Shown: in pieces, positions 8,086-16,719 of the stretch
How positions within the stretch are numbered: position 1 is the stretch's first letter
Layout of the letters: each line of letters starts with the position of its first letter
Source of the DNA: Sediminibacterium sp.
GTDB taxonomy: Bacteria > Bacteroidota > Bacteroidia > Chitinophagales > Chitinophagaceae
NCBI GenBank assembly: GCA_023263235.1
Contig: JALQXE010000086.1
Coordinates: 1-41,779 of the forward strand
Length of the DNA: 41,779 nucleotides
Reading direction: 5' to 3'
The notes under the pieces: generated by a model
Told to the model about the DNA's origin: nothing
The model's input: the letters and a program-made list of their open reading frames with translations, nothing else
The model's database searches: none
Position numbers and translations under genes: made by a program

Positions 8086-10464
8086 TTACTCCGCCATCAT
8101 TTCCCTAATTACTTGTATAATTTCTTCGGTATTGGGTTTTGAAAAATAATCCCCATCACTTGCATAAGCAGGTCGATGTGCTTTTGAAGATATGGTTCTT
8201 GCAGCAACGTCCAACCATTTATAACCACCCTGCTTTTCAATTACTTCCTGATACATGTAAGCACTCGCTCCACCGGGAACATCTTCGTCTATAAATACAA
8301 TTCGGTTGGTCTTTTTAAGAGAAGCCACAATCATGTGATTGATATCAAAAGGCAATAGGGTTTGTACATCAATAATTTCACATTCAATCCCTAATGTAGT
8401 TAATCTTTCAGCAGCATCTTGAATAATTCTTAAAGTAGATCCGTAAGAAACAACAGTGATATCATCGCCCTCTTTTATGATTTCAGGTTTCCCTAATGCC
8501 ACTGTAAACTCCCCAATATTATTAGGCATGGTTTCTTTTAAACGATATCCATTTAAACATTCTATTAATAAAGCTGGGTCATTCCCTTTTAATAAAGTAT
8601 TGTACATCCCCACTGCTTGTACCATATTTCTAGGGACACATACATGCATTCCTCTTAAAGAATTTACAATCATACCCATTGGGGAACCACTATGGAATAT
8701 ACCTTCTAAACGGTGCCCCCTTGTTCGAATAATAACAGGACTACTTTGTTGTCCGTTACTTCTATAATGCAGCGTTGCCACATCATCACTTAAGGTTTGA
8801 ATACCGTATAATAGATAATCCAAATACTGTATTTCCGCTATAGGTCTTAATCCACGCATGGCCATTCCATGTGCTTGTCCCATAATAGATTGCTCTCTAA
8901 TGCCTGTATCAAAAATACGATCCGCGCCATGCTTTGCTTGCAAGCCTGCAAAACCTTGATTCACGTCACCTATATTTCCTAAATCCTCCCCAAAAGCATA
9001 AACAAATGGATTAGATTCAAAAAGTTGATCAAAATAATGATTCAATACCTCGTAACCATTTACTATTTTAGAATTAACGTCATATACTGCATCAACCGCT
9101 GAAACATTCAAGGTGCTTTTTGGAGATTGATTGTATAAGTACCTTCCATATAAAGCTGTCTCCTCCTTTAAATAATCATCGAGACATTTTTTAATAGCAG
9201 CAGCATTGGGGTGCGCTGGCATTTGCTCTAATAATGTGTGAAAGGTTCTAAAAATATTTCTTTTTAATGGCTCTTTATTATTTACTAATTCCTGCGCAAT
9301 AGCATTTACTTTTTGTAAATCAGTCCCTTGTACACCTAATTGCGCAAGGGTGTATACTTCATTTATTTTTGCCTTGATGGGTCCTATATATTTATCCCAT
9401 GCGGCCTGCTTGCCATCACGTACCTCATTTTTAACAGCCGTTTCTAACTCCTGCAATTGAGCCTCTGTTGTTAATTCATTTAATAATAACCACTCACGCA
9501 TTTTTTTATTACAATCCCATTCTCGCTCCCATTCCAATCTTTCGACAGACTTATATCTTTCATGACTTCCGCTCGTAGAATGTCCCTGTGGTTGTGTTAA
9601 CTCTTGAACGTGAAATAAAACAGGGACATGAGTTGCGCGCGTATAAGCAATACCCTCTTCAAAAGTCTCACAAAGAGATGCATAATCCCAACCTTTTACT
9701 TTAAATATTTTTATACCATTGCTGCCTTCCTTTTTTTCAAAACCGGCCAAGGCCTCAGAAATAGACCCTTTTGTTGTTTGTAAGCTTGTAGGTACGGATA
9801 TGCCATAACCATCGTCAAAAACGATGATGGCCAAAGGAGCTTGAATTACGGCAGCAGCATTCACTGCTTCCCAAAACTGACCCTCTGAAGTACTTGCATC
9901 CCCTATTGTACAAAAGCAAACCTCATTACCATGATTGCTTAATTCTTTAAATGACTCTTTATTTTTTGCTTTTCTAAAACAACTCGAAGCAAAGGCCATT
10001 CCTAGACCACGCATCATTTGACCTGCTGTAGGTGCAATGTCCGCTGAAATATTATATCTGTTTATCAAATCATTCCACTCCCCTTTTTCATTTACAAATG
10101 GGGTAGCAAAATGCGCATTCATATTTTTACCCCCGCTATAGGGGTCATTGTGAACATCAGCATACAATTGAGAAAAATAATCTTCGGTATTAGATACACC
10201 CAAAGCAAACATGAAAGTTTGATCACGATAATAACCGCTCCTAAAATCACCCTTTTGAAAAAACTTGGCAAGTGCTACTTGTGGAATTTCCTTGCCATCC
10301 CCAAAAATGCCAAATTTCGCTTTCCCAGTTAACACTTCTCTACGTCCCAATAAACTAACTTCCCTGCTGGTTAAAGCCACGCGATAGTCGGCAATCACTG
10401 AACTTCGAAATGCTTCAAAGGACAGCGCTTCTTGGGCGGCATTAGGGTTAATATTGGATTCCAT
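8086..10464 (-). CDS. Fused 2-oxoacid dehydrogenase E1, alpha and beta subunits
   Basis: 792 residues from the ATG at 10464; thiamine-diphosphate E1 component of a branched-chain 2-oxoacid or pyruvate dehydrogenase complex, decarboxylating the 2-oxoacid and passing the acyl group to E2 lipoate. The alpha half carries the ThDP/Mg motif (GDASTSEGQFWEAVNAAAV then VFDDGYGISVPT) and the loop HSTSGSHERY. A linker of about 80 residues follows, then the beta half with FGEDLGNIGDVNQGF, IFDTGIREQSIMGQAHG, AEIQYLDYLLYG and the C-terminal IDVQTLLPFD. Separate subunits are the rule elsewhere; this fusion is frequent in Bacteroidota. An upstream ATG at 10491 would add 9 residues, but a minus-7 element lies inside those codons, so the inner ATG is preferred. 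E2 and E3 are not in the window. Confidence 0.92.
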   Translation of the reverse strand: MESNINPNAAQEALSFEAFRSSVIADYRVALTSREVSLLGRREVLTGKAKFGIFGDGKEIPQVALAKFFQKGDFRSGYYRDQTFMFALGVSNTEDYFSQLYADVHNDPYSGGKNMNAHFATPFVNEKGEWNDLINRYNISADIAPTAGQMMRGLGMAFASSCFRKAKNKESFKELSNHGNEVCFCTIGDASTSEGQFWEAVNAAAVIQAPLAIIVFDDGYGISVPTSLQTTKGSISEALAGFEKKEGSNGIKIFKVKGWDYASLCETFEEGIAYTRATHVPVLFHVQELTQPQGHSTSGSHERYKSVERLEWEREWDCNKKMREWLLLNELTTEAQLQELETAVKNEVRDGKQAAWDKYIGPIKAKINEVYTLAQLGVQGTDLQKVNAIAQELVNNKEPLKRNIFRTFHTLLEQMPAHPNAAAIKKCLDDYLKEETALYGRYLYNQSPKSTLNVSAVDAVYDVNSKIVNGYEVLNHYFDQLFESNPFVYAFGEDLGNIGDVNQGFAGLQAKHGADRIFDTGIREQSIMGQAHGMAMRGLRPIAEIQYLDYLLYGIQTLSDDVATLHYRSNGQQSSPVIIRTRGHRLEGIFHSGSPMGMIVNSLRGMHVCVPRNMVQAVGMYNTLLKGNDPALLIECLNGYRLKETMPNNIGEFTVALGKPEIIKEGDDITVVSYGSTLRIIQDAAERLTTLGIECEIIDVQTLLPFDINHMIVASLKKTNRIVFIDEDVPGGASAYMYQEVIEKQGGYKWLDVAARTISSKAHRPAYASDGDYFSKPNTEEIIQVIREMMAE

Positions 10465-10468
10465 TTCA

Positions 10469-10476
10469 CAAAAGTA
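10469..10476 (-). promoter_or_regulatory. Minus-7 element just before the E1 start codon
   Basis: On the minus strand TACTTTTG, an exact TAnnTTTG match, ends only 4 bases before the ATG at 10464. A TTG lies 22 bases upstream of it. If used, transcription would start at or next to the ATG, giving a leaderless or nearly leaderless mRNA. Confidence 0.4.
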
Positions 10477-10620
10477 GGGGTCAAAATGCAATAAAAATCA
10501 ATTCCTAGATAAAAACCCTGAATTCACTATTTTTCAATATTTTAGCTTAATAAATGCGCATTTTATGTGTATAAAATGATTCAATTTTGCCTTCATTCCT
10601 TTCAATTAAATAGGATTTAT

Positions 10621-10983
10621 ATGAAATTAAATTTTTTAATACTTGGGCTTCTTTGTGCTGTTGGTGGGTTTGCTCAAAGCACCATCAAGTTTGATGCCGT
10701 TACCCATAATTTTGGAAAAATAAAAAAAGGAGTTCCAAAAACAGTAAGCTTTACTTACACCAATGTAGGTAGCCGACCAGCAGTGATAGAATTCGCCACT
10801 GCAGAATGTGGTTGTACAAGTCCAGAATATAATCAAGGACCATTATTGAATGGGAAAAAAGCAACAATCAAAGTTACCTATAATGCAGAAGCAGTAGGTG
10901 TATTTAAAAAGAAAGTGACAGTGAAATTTGCAGGAGAAAAAGAAGTCACACAATTGGTTATTGAAGGCGAGGTATTAAAGTAA
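10621..10983 (+). CDS. DUF1573 exported protein
   Basis: 120 residues from the ATG at 10621; a single DUF1573 (ASH/MSP-like immunoglobulin fold) domain protein. The N-terminus MKLNFLILGLLCAVGGFAQS is a clear signal peptide, so the upstream ATG at 10567, which adds 18 polar residues, is unlikely. The domain shows FDAVTHNFGKIKKGVPKTVSF (the conserved FGxIxxG), then the TNVGSRPAVI segment, AECGCTSPEY (the invariant CGCT) and an IEGEVL end strand. Such proteins are exported; their role is not known. It is a single-gene unit, divergent from E1. Confidence 0.85.
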   Translation: MKLNFLILGLLCAVGGFAQSTIKFDAVTHNFGKIKKGVPKTVSFTYTNVGSRPAVIEFATAECGCTSPEYNQGPLLNGKKATIKVTYNAEAVGVFKKKVTVKFAGEKEVTQLVIEGEVLK

Positions 10984-11071
10984 TTGACTTACCGTACATC
11001 ATTTTTCCGGCTCCGTTCATAATTATTTAACCTTAATCTTAGAAAGAACTCGCATAACTGCAATAATTTTG

Positions 11072-11152
11072 TATTGCAATAGTGAGGGTTTGGTTTTAAC
11101 TCAATATAGCAAGCAATCGTAAACGCCTGTTGTTTCTACAACGGGCTTTTTT
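11072..11152 (+). ncRNA. Candidate small RNA (unassigned)
   Basis: The 255-base gap between the DUF1573 gene and the SusD gene has no convincing reading frame. It does contain TAATTTTG at 11064-11071 (exact TAnnTTTG) and, about 55 bases on, a hairpin with a T-tract ending at 11152. A transcript of about 75 bases would be framed by these. The element sits inside a perfect 7-bp inverted repeat (TGCAATA 11059-11065, TATTGCA 11072-11078). No clear TTG lies at the minus-33 distance. The hairpin could equally be just the terminator of the DUF1573 gene. Confidence 0.25.
11125..11152 (+). terminator. Intrinsic terminator
   Basis: GCCTGTTGT (11125-11133) pairs with ACAACGGGC (11138-11146) with one G-U, a 4-base loop, then six T (11147-11152). 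It ends the plus-strand transcript from the DUF1573 gene or from the candidate small RNA. Confidence 0.75.
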
Positions 11153-11179
11153 ACGCGAATACATTAACCTAACAGGGAC

Positions 11180-11208
11180 AAAAAAAGGGCCCCGATAAAT
11201 CGGGGCCC
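11180..11208 (-). terminator. Strong intrinsic terminator of the SusC/SusD operon
   Basis: A perfect 10-bp arm pair, GGGCCCCGAT (11187-11196) and ATCGGGGCCC (11199-11208), preceded on the plus strand by seven A (11180-11186), which is a U-tract for the minus-strand transcript. It lies 30 bases past the SusD stop codon. The GC-rich stem stands out in this AT-rich sequence. Confidence 0.9.
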
Positions 11209-11238
11209 CATAATATAACTGGTTCGTTAAACTATCAA

Positions 11239-12765
11239 TTAGTCAACATCCCAGAAAATTTTCGTTGCTAAAGGATCAATTGTTCCTTGAGCAGTTACGT
11301 TCGCACCATTAGAACCTAATTCAGTTCCAGGATAGAATAAACGTAATGGTCTTTTTGCATCTGTAACATAGTTTTTAGACTGTGGAGTTACAGGGTAGTT
11401 ATTTTTACGATATTCAGACCATGCTTCTAAACCATTAAAGTTTGCATAGCATAACCATTTTTGATAGACAATGGCTTGTAACTTATTAGTAGAAGCTGCA
11501 AAGTCAACATCTTGAACACCACTTGCTAATAATCTTGTAGCATCAGCTGCAGAAGCACCTAAAGTTCTATAAGACTCTTTAACACCAGCCTCATAATAAG
11601 ACTGAGCAGTTCCAGTAAAGTTGATTGCTGATCCGTAACGTTGCTTAGCTTCAGCTAAGTTTAATTGCGCTTCAGCAGCAGTCATTAAAATGTAAGGCTT
11701 ATTGAAAACACCTCTTACTAAAACAGATGGGCCAGGAGCACAAGTTGCAGCAGGTAAGTAACCAGAGCTAGATCCGAAAGGAACACCTGCATAGTTAGCT
11801 GCTATTTCATCCTTAGTACTTACACCTGGATTAGCTTGATTTTCGTTTCCAGCAGCATAAAACAAACGCTTTAAACGAACCGTATCACCAGTTGACTTTA
11901 AAGTATTGATTAAGAACTCAGTGCCTCTTGGCCAGTTATTATTTGCTCTTCTAGCATTTGTCTCACTATAACCATAAGTGTCATAGAAAGGATTAATTTG
12001 ACCAGCAGAAGCAACATAACCAGGGTTTACACCAGCATCTGTACCAGATAAAATTCCAGTACCTTCAGCAGCAATCTTATTCACTTCGGCAGTGATATAA
12101 GCATCTCTTCCGCTTATTTTAGCTTGACGCATTAAAATACGCAATTTTAAAGAGTTCGCGAATTTGATCCAGTTGGTAGTGTTACCCTTAAACATAATAT
12201 CAGAACTTGTATAAGCACTGGCAAATGTATTTGCTTTTAAGTCCACGATTGCACCGTCTAATAAAGTAATTAAACCTTCGTAAACAGTTTTTTGATCGTC
12301 AAACTTAGGTGCTAATTTGTTCACCCCTTTCAATGCTTCAGAAAAAGGAATGTTACCGTACAAGTCAACTAACTTTTGGAAAGCCAACGCTTGCATTACT
12401 TTAGCAGGGCCTTTTAAATAAGGTTGCCCAGCAGCATCAGCTGTATTAATTACATATTGATAATCATTAAGGTTATCATATGTGTTATCCCAGTAGTTAA
12501 AGTCGCCATTGGTAAAGTTGTAAGCGAACAAAGTAGTACTAATGATATAACCATTAGACTGTGTCCATTGCCCACCCCAGAACATACCAGTTTCATTAGG
12601 TGCAACCATGTTAATGGCTGATTGGTTCAATGCATTTGCAAGAACGAACGCAGGCGTTGCGGTTGGAAGTGAATTCGGGTTGGTATTGACATCTAAAAAG
12701 TCTTTTTTACAACCTGTTCCCACAAGAACCAAAAACGCGGCGATATATAATTTATTTAGTTTCAT
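11239..12765 (-). CDS. SusD/RagB-like outer-membrane lipoprotein (SusD-like-2 type)
   Basis: 508 residues; surface lipoprotein that caps the partner SusC channel and binds its ligand. The lipoprotein signal ends at a lipobox, VGTGCKKDFLDVN, with Cys about residue 19. The N-terminus DFLDVNTNPNSLP and following ALNQSAINMV resemble the SusD-like-2 family rather than classical SusD, as does the late KPYILMTAAEAQLNLAEAKQR segment and the ending with EAWSEYRKNNYP. The ligand is not predictable; SusD-like-2 pairs are not restricted to glycans. It starts 25 bases after the SusC gene stop and is closed by the GC-rich terminator at 11180-11208. Confidence 0.9.
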   Translation of the reverse strand: MKLNKLYIAAFLVLVGTGCKKDFLDVNTNPNSLPTATPAFVLANALNQSAINMVAPNETGMFWGGQWTQSNGYIISTTLFAYNFTNGDFNYWDNTYDNLNDYQYVINTADAAGQPYLKGPAKVMQALAFQKLVDLYGNIPFSEALKGVNKLAPKFDDQKTVYEGLITLLDGAIVDLKANTFASAYTSSDIMFKGNTTNWIKFANSLKLRILMRQAKISGRDAYITAEVNKIAAEGTGILSGTDAGVNPGYVASAGQINPFYDTYGYSETNARRANNNWPRGTEFLINTLKSTGDTVRLKRLFYAAGNENQANPGVSTKDEIAANYAGVPFGSSSGYLPAATCAPGPSVLVRGVFNKPYILMTAAEAQLNLAEAKQRYGSAINFTGTAQSYYEAGVKESYRTLGASAADATRLLASGVQDVDFAASTNKLQAIVYQKWLCYANFNGLEAWSEYRKNNYPVTPQSKNYVTDAKRPLRLFYPGTELGSNGANVTAQGTIDPLATKIFWDVD

Positions 12766-12789
12766 ATCTATTGTTTTAGTTAGTGGTTA

Positions 12790-15700
12790 TTAAAAAACAA
12801 AGTTTACGTTGAAACCAATTTGACGTACAGGTGGAGTTTGGGCAGTATTACTAATACCTAAACCGTTACCACTTGTATAGCTGAATTCAGGATCAGTAAA
12901 CTGATTCTTAGCATCCACTATTGTAAATAAGTTTCTACCATAAATTGCTACATTAGCAGCTGAGAAAATCTTAGACTTTTTAACAAAAGAAGCTGGTAAA
13001 TTGTAAGACAAGTTTACGTCTCTCAATTTGATAAACCAACCTGGAGCTACGAAGTTCTCAGAAATCAAACGATAGTTGTTAACCCATAAAGCGTACTCAG
13101 GTTCACGAACTTGAATAGACGTGTTAGGTACATTCGCTCCAGAAACTGGATCGATATAGTATGAATTAGCAAAGATTTGGTTTCCTCTGTTTGCAGTCCA
13201 AGCACCAGATCCTGTGAAAGTCATTTGACGACCTAAGTCAGCATACATAACGTTACCACCACGGTATTCAAAGTTAAATGCTAAACGGAAATCTTTGTAA
13301 GATACAGTAGAACCTAAGCCAACCATATCACGTGGTAAAGTACCACCTCTTTCAGTTAATGCAGTATTTTGAACTGGGTAACCAGTTGTAGGACTTACTC
13401 TTCTACGGCCAGCTTCATCATAAAAATAACCATTGGTTTTCAAGATTGGGAAACGCTTTCCTAAGATTACGTTTGAAGTTGCGTAAGAATATCCACCATA
13501 AGCAAACTGTGTAATACCAGGATATAAACTTTCAACTTTGTTATCGTTGTAAGAATATCTGATACTCATATCCCACTTCACTTTAGTTTCACGTAAGATT
13601 TGAACTTTTAAGTCAGCCTCGTAACCAAAGTTATTTACTTCACCTACGTTAATTAACAAGTTAGAGAAACCAGTTGAGTTGGGTATTTTAACAGTTAATA
13701 CCTGACCTTCAGATTTTTGAGTATACCAAGAAAGATCCAAGTTCACTCTATTTTTCAAGAAGCTAAACTCACCACCCACCTCAATAGCAGTTACGAACTC
13801 AGGCTTTAAATTAGCATCAGGTAAAGTATTACCAACTGTTAAACCTACGTTGTTGCCATAAGGAAAGTTAGTTCCGTTGTTGTATTGTAAATCTAAACCA
13901 TACAATGGAATGTTGTCATTACCGTTCTTGTTATAAGATCCACGTAATTTAGCATAGTTCAATACATCGTTTTTGATAGAAGGAATCGCATCGGTTAACA
14001 CCAATGATAAAGCCGCACCATAATACAAGTATGAATATTGATCTGTAGCTCTTGTTGGTTTAAAGAAACGAGAAGTTGCATCATAACGAGCAGTCATGTT
14101 TAAGTTTAACCATTCCATTCCTTTTAAGTTCGTGTTTAAATCCGCATAATAACCAAACTTACGCTCAGTTGTATTAGATTCAGCACCCGCCAAGTTACCT
14201 TGTCTGTTAGAAATGTTGTATACATCAGGAACCACAATTGAACTAGATGAAACTGAGATTGACTTTGTATAACGTTGGTATATAGAGTAACCTAAAGTCA
14301 TTTTGTTTTGTGTGATACCTAAATCTTTTTGTAAACGAGCTTGGAATTCATTGTTTAACACATTCTCTGTTGAAGAATAATCTGTTACACCACCTAACAC
14401 ATCAGAGATAGCGCGGTAGATACCAGGATAGTCATCATAACTTGTCCAAGGATCAGGGATATAAGCTGAGTTCTTAGCCCAGTCTGAGTATTGGAATTTC
14501 TCTTGTGTATTTTTACCAGTACGAGAGTTGTTCATAATACCTAAACGGTTGTACAATTGTAACCATGGGGTTGCACGATAGTTGATGTCGAAGTTTCCAG
14601 AGAAGTTTGCATCCTTATATTTAGCACGGTTAATATCCTTGTTAAAATAAGGGTTATTATAATAGTCATTATAATAACCGTTTGGATTAGCAAACTTATT
14701 AGTTCTCCAATTTCTCATGGTAGTTAAATCTACCCAAGAAGCGGTGTTGATGATATCATTTTGGAAATCGGCAGTAGTTCTATCATATACAACTTGTGTA
14801 TACGCAGCATTAAAAGTTGTAGAAACTTTACCGTACTCTCTTGTAGATTTCACACGAACACCAGTTCTATCACTTAAATCACCTGGTACAATACCATTGA
14901 TTTTTTGATTTTCAACTGATAAATAGTAGCTGCCATTATCGTCACCACCTTGGAAGCTTGCTTGGTTGTTTGTAGAAACACCAATGTCAAAACTTTTTTC
15001 ACGAACATTAGGAACATTAGAATAAGGGATTACCAATTTGCTACCGTCTTGTAATACACGACCAGCAATACGTTGACTACCATCATAAGCATCACCATAT
15101 TGTTGGTTTTCATAAGATCTCCAGTTTTGCTTAGCACGGTAAACAGGATCCGCGTTATAACCAGCTTCACCAAACGAATATGGATAGTATTGAGAACCAG
15201 AACCATACTTGTCTTGGAAGGCAGGTAAGAAACTAATTTGCTCAAAGTTGGTTGTATTTGAATACTGAATTTTTAATTTTCCTTTGTTACCTTGTTTAGT
15301 TGTGATAACCAAAGCACCGTTAACACCGGCAGATCCATACAATGTAGCCGCTTGACCACCCTTAAGGATAGAAACGTTTTCAACATCATTTGGATTGATT
15401 AAAGCTAATGCAGTTGCGGTAGTTTGCATACCGTCAATTACTACTAATGCCTCGTTATTACCAGTTAATGAACGGTAACCACGCAATACCACCTTAACGG
15501 CAGGATCAACACTGTTGTTTACAGTATAAACCGCTAAACCAGAAACCTTACCCGCAAGGGCTTGCGTTAACTGAGGTGAGCGACCTACTGAAAGTTCATC
15601 ACTAGAAACTTTTGCGTAAGAGTATCCAATCTCTTTAGATTTTTTACGGATACCTTGAGCGGTAACAACTACGTTATCAAGCTCATCAGCTTGACGATTC

Positions 15701-15975
15701 AAAACAATACTTAAAGTAGTTGCAGTTGCTTTCACTTCTGTAGAAGCGAAACCAGTAGCACTTACTTGCAAAGTTGCGTTTGCAGCAGCATTAATTTTGA
15801 AGTTACCATTGGCATCAGCAACTGATGCTGATGTTTGACCCTTAACTTTCACTGTTGCATAAGCTACACCAACGCCTTTTTCGTCTTTCACCGTACCGGT
15901 TACAGATCGAACTTGCGCACTTGCAGTAGCAAATACTAAAACAGCCAAGAAGAGTGAGGTTACAATTTTCTTCAT
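12790..15975 (-). CDS. SusC/RagA TonB-linked outer-membrane channel
   Basis: 1061 residues; TonB-dependent outer-membrane transporter partnered with the SusD-like lipoprotein downstream. In order: signal peptide (MKKIVTSLFLAVLVFATASAQ), a carboxypeptidase-regulatory-like domain (VTGTVKDEKGVGVAYATVKVKG...), a TonB-box region (LDNVVVTAQG), and the plug with QALAGKVSGLAVYTVN, VVLRGYRSL, ALVVIDGMQ, VSILKGGQAATLYGSAG and NGALVITTKQG. A long beta-barrel follows, ending in the aromatic FNVNFVF required for outer-membrane insertion. The operon holds only the SusC/SusD pair, with no glycoside hydrolase or sensor beside it, so a glycan substrate is not supported. Confidence 0.95.
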   Translation of the reverse strand: MKKIVTSLFLAVLVFATASAQVRSVTGTVKDEKGVGVAYATVKVKGQTSASVADANGNFKINAAANATLQVSATGFASTEVKATATTLSIVLNRQADELDNVVVTAQGIRKKSKEIGYSYAKVSSDELSVGRSPQLTQALAGKVSGLAVYTVNNSVDPAVKVVLRGYRSLTGNNEALVVIDGMQTTATALALINPNDVENVSILKGGQAATLYGSAGVNGALVITTKQGNKGKLKIQYSNTTNFEQISFLPAFQDKYGSGSQYYPYSFGEAGYNADPVYRAKQNWRSYENQQYGDAYDGSQRIAGRVLQDGSKLVIPYSNVPNVREKSFDIGVSTNNQASFQGGDDNGSYYLSVENQKINGIVPGDLSDRTGVRVKSTREYGKVSTTFNAAYTQVVYDRTTADFQNDIINTASWVDLTTMRNWRTNKFANPNGYYNDYYNNPYFNKDINRAKYKDANFSGNFDINYRATPWLQLYNRLGIMNNSRTGKNTQEKFQYSDWAKNSAYIPDPWTSYDDYPGIYRAISDVLGGVTDYSSTENVLNNEFQARLQKDLGITQNKMTLGYSIYQRYTKSISVSSSSIVVPDVYNISNRQGNLAGAESNTTERKFGYYADLNTNLKGMEWLNLNMTARYDATSRFFKPTRATDQYSYLYYGAALSLVLTDAIPSIKNDVLNYAKLRGSYNKNGNDNIPLYGLDLQYNNGTNFPYGNNVGLTVGNTLPDANLKPEFVTAIEVGGEFSFLKNRVNLDLSWYTQKSEGQVLTVKIPNSTGFSNLLINVGEVNNFGYEADLKVQILRETKVKWDMSIRYSYNDNKVESLYPGITQFAYGGYSYATSNVILGKRFPILKTNGYFYDEAGRRRVSPTTGYPVQNTALTERGGTLPRDMVGLGSTVSYKDFRLAFNFEYRGGNVMYADLGRQMTFTGSGAWTANRGNQIFANSYYIDPVSGANVPNTSIQVREPEYALWVNNYRLISENFVAPGWFIKLRDVNLSYNLPASFVKKSKIFSAANVAIYGRNLFTIVDAKNQFTDPEFSYTSGNGLGISNTAQTPPVRQIGFNVNFVF

Positions 15976-16188
15976 TTGCTTTTTGTTTTACTTAAGACTC
16001 TAAGATAGGAAAAAAATTAAACGAATGTTAATGATTAGTTAACATAATTAGCATTGTCTCTAATTATATGCATCATTATTGTAATATAATATTGTTTTAC
16101 AATGAATTACATATATAATTATATAATTAATTAAACGAAAATTTTCATAAAAAACTAACGAAAACATAAGAATTTTAAAAAATCGCAT

Positions 16189-16231
16189 AAAAAAAATAAA
16201 AAAAGGCGTAATTAATTGATAACTACGCCTT
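16189..16231 (-). terminator. Intrinsic terminator after the 55-residue gene
   Basis: On the plus strand AAGGCGTA (16203-16210) and TACGCCTT (16224-16231) form a perfect 8-bp stem around a 13-base loop. An A-rich run from 16189 to 16202 gives a strong U-tract in the minus-strand transcript. It lies 33 bases after the stop of the small gene at 16265-16432 and separates it from the SusC gene. Confidence 0.8.
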
Positions 16232-16264
16232 AAGAAATTATTATGATAGAGAAAAAAGTTGAAA

Positions 16265-16432
16265 TCAACTTCCTCTGGAACCACCCGTTTTAATTGGCTT
16301 TTTATTTGCTCCCCCCGATGATTTTGTGTTGGCTTTAGCGATAAATTTTGAACTTCCTCCTGCTTGAGGCGTTGTTTTGGTAGTTGCAGCCGCTTTTTTA
16401 TCAGCTACTTTTTTATTAATGGCAAATCCCAT
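16265..16432 (-). CDS. 55-residue basic Lys/Gly/Ser/Thr-rich protein, unknown
   Basis: A short reading frame, ATG at 16432 to TGA at 16265, encoding 55 residues. It starts MGFAINKKVADKKAAATTK, has the middle segment SSKFIAKANTKSSGG and ends KPIKTGGSRGS. It is strongly basic, without Cys, Trp or hydrophobic segments, and likely disordered; a nucleic-acid or ribosome-associated role is possible but is only inference. The composition looks coding rather than random in this AT-rich stretch, and a clean terminator follows at 16203-16231. It lies 73 bases downstream of the acetyltransferase remnant and may share its transcript. I recall similar short proteins ending KPIKTGGxRGS in Chitinophagaceae but cannot name a family. 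Confidence 0.6.
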   Translation of the reverse strand: MGFAINKKVADKKAAATTKTTPQAGGSSKFIAKANTKSSGGANKKPIKTGGSRGS

Positions 16433-16505
16433 GATTATTTATTTAGAGTATAAATGTATAAAATTTAATTCGAAATACTATAATTATGAGATTACGACCA
16501 TTAAA

Positions 16506-16709
16506 TTATAAATCATATTTTAATATAAACACCCCTCTGAATTCTGCTTTTATTTTTTCTACAGGATATGCATATTCATTTATATACCAATCAATTCCGC
16601 CCTCGTTCCATAAATAAGGATAATGAGGGATATAAATTGCTTTAGCAAGATCACTTAATAATTGCGCTTGTGTAAAATCTATTTCCTGAATTTGTAGTGC
16701 AGAAGTCAT
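16506..16709 (-). pseudogene. GNAT acetyltransferase remnant, C-terminus lost
   Basis: 67 residues that match the N-terminal third of a GNAT-family N-acetyltransferase: the initial IQEIDFTQAQLLSDLAKAIY, then HYPYLWNEGGIDWYINE, typical of the helix-rich start of these enzymes. After KIKAEF, where the central beta-strands and the acetyl-CoA loop (R/QxxGxG/A) should begin, the frame turns to RGVFILKYDL and stops. No continuation is visible in any minus-strand frame before the next gene. Full-length relatives have about 160-180 residues, so the active site is gone. It follows the SDR gene by 10 bases, so the intact gene was probably part of that operon. Confidence 0.6.
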
Positions 16710-16719
16710 TCCAACAAAA

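Noticed and set aside
16060..16284. Minus-strand frame of 74 codons
   Set aside because: It starts inside the 3' end of the 55-residue gene, runs through the terminator hairpin and is all Phe/Ile/Tyr, as expected from A/T-rich noncoding DNA.
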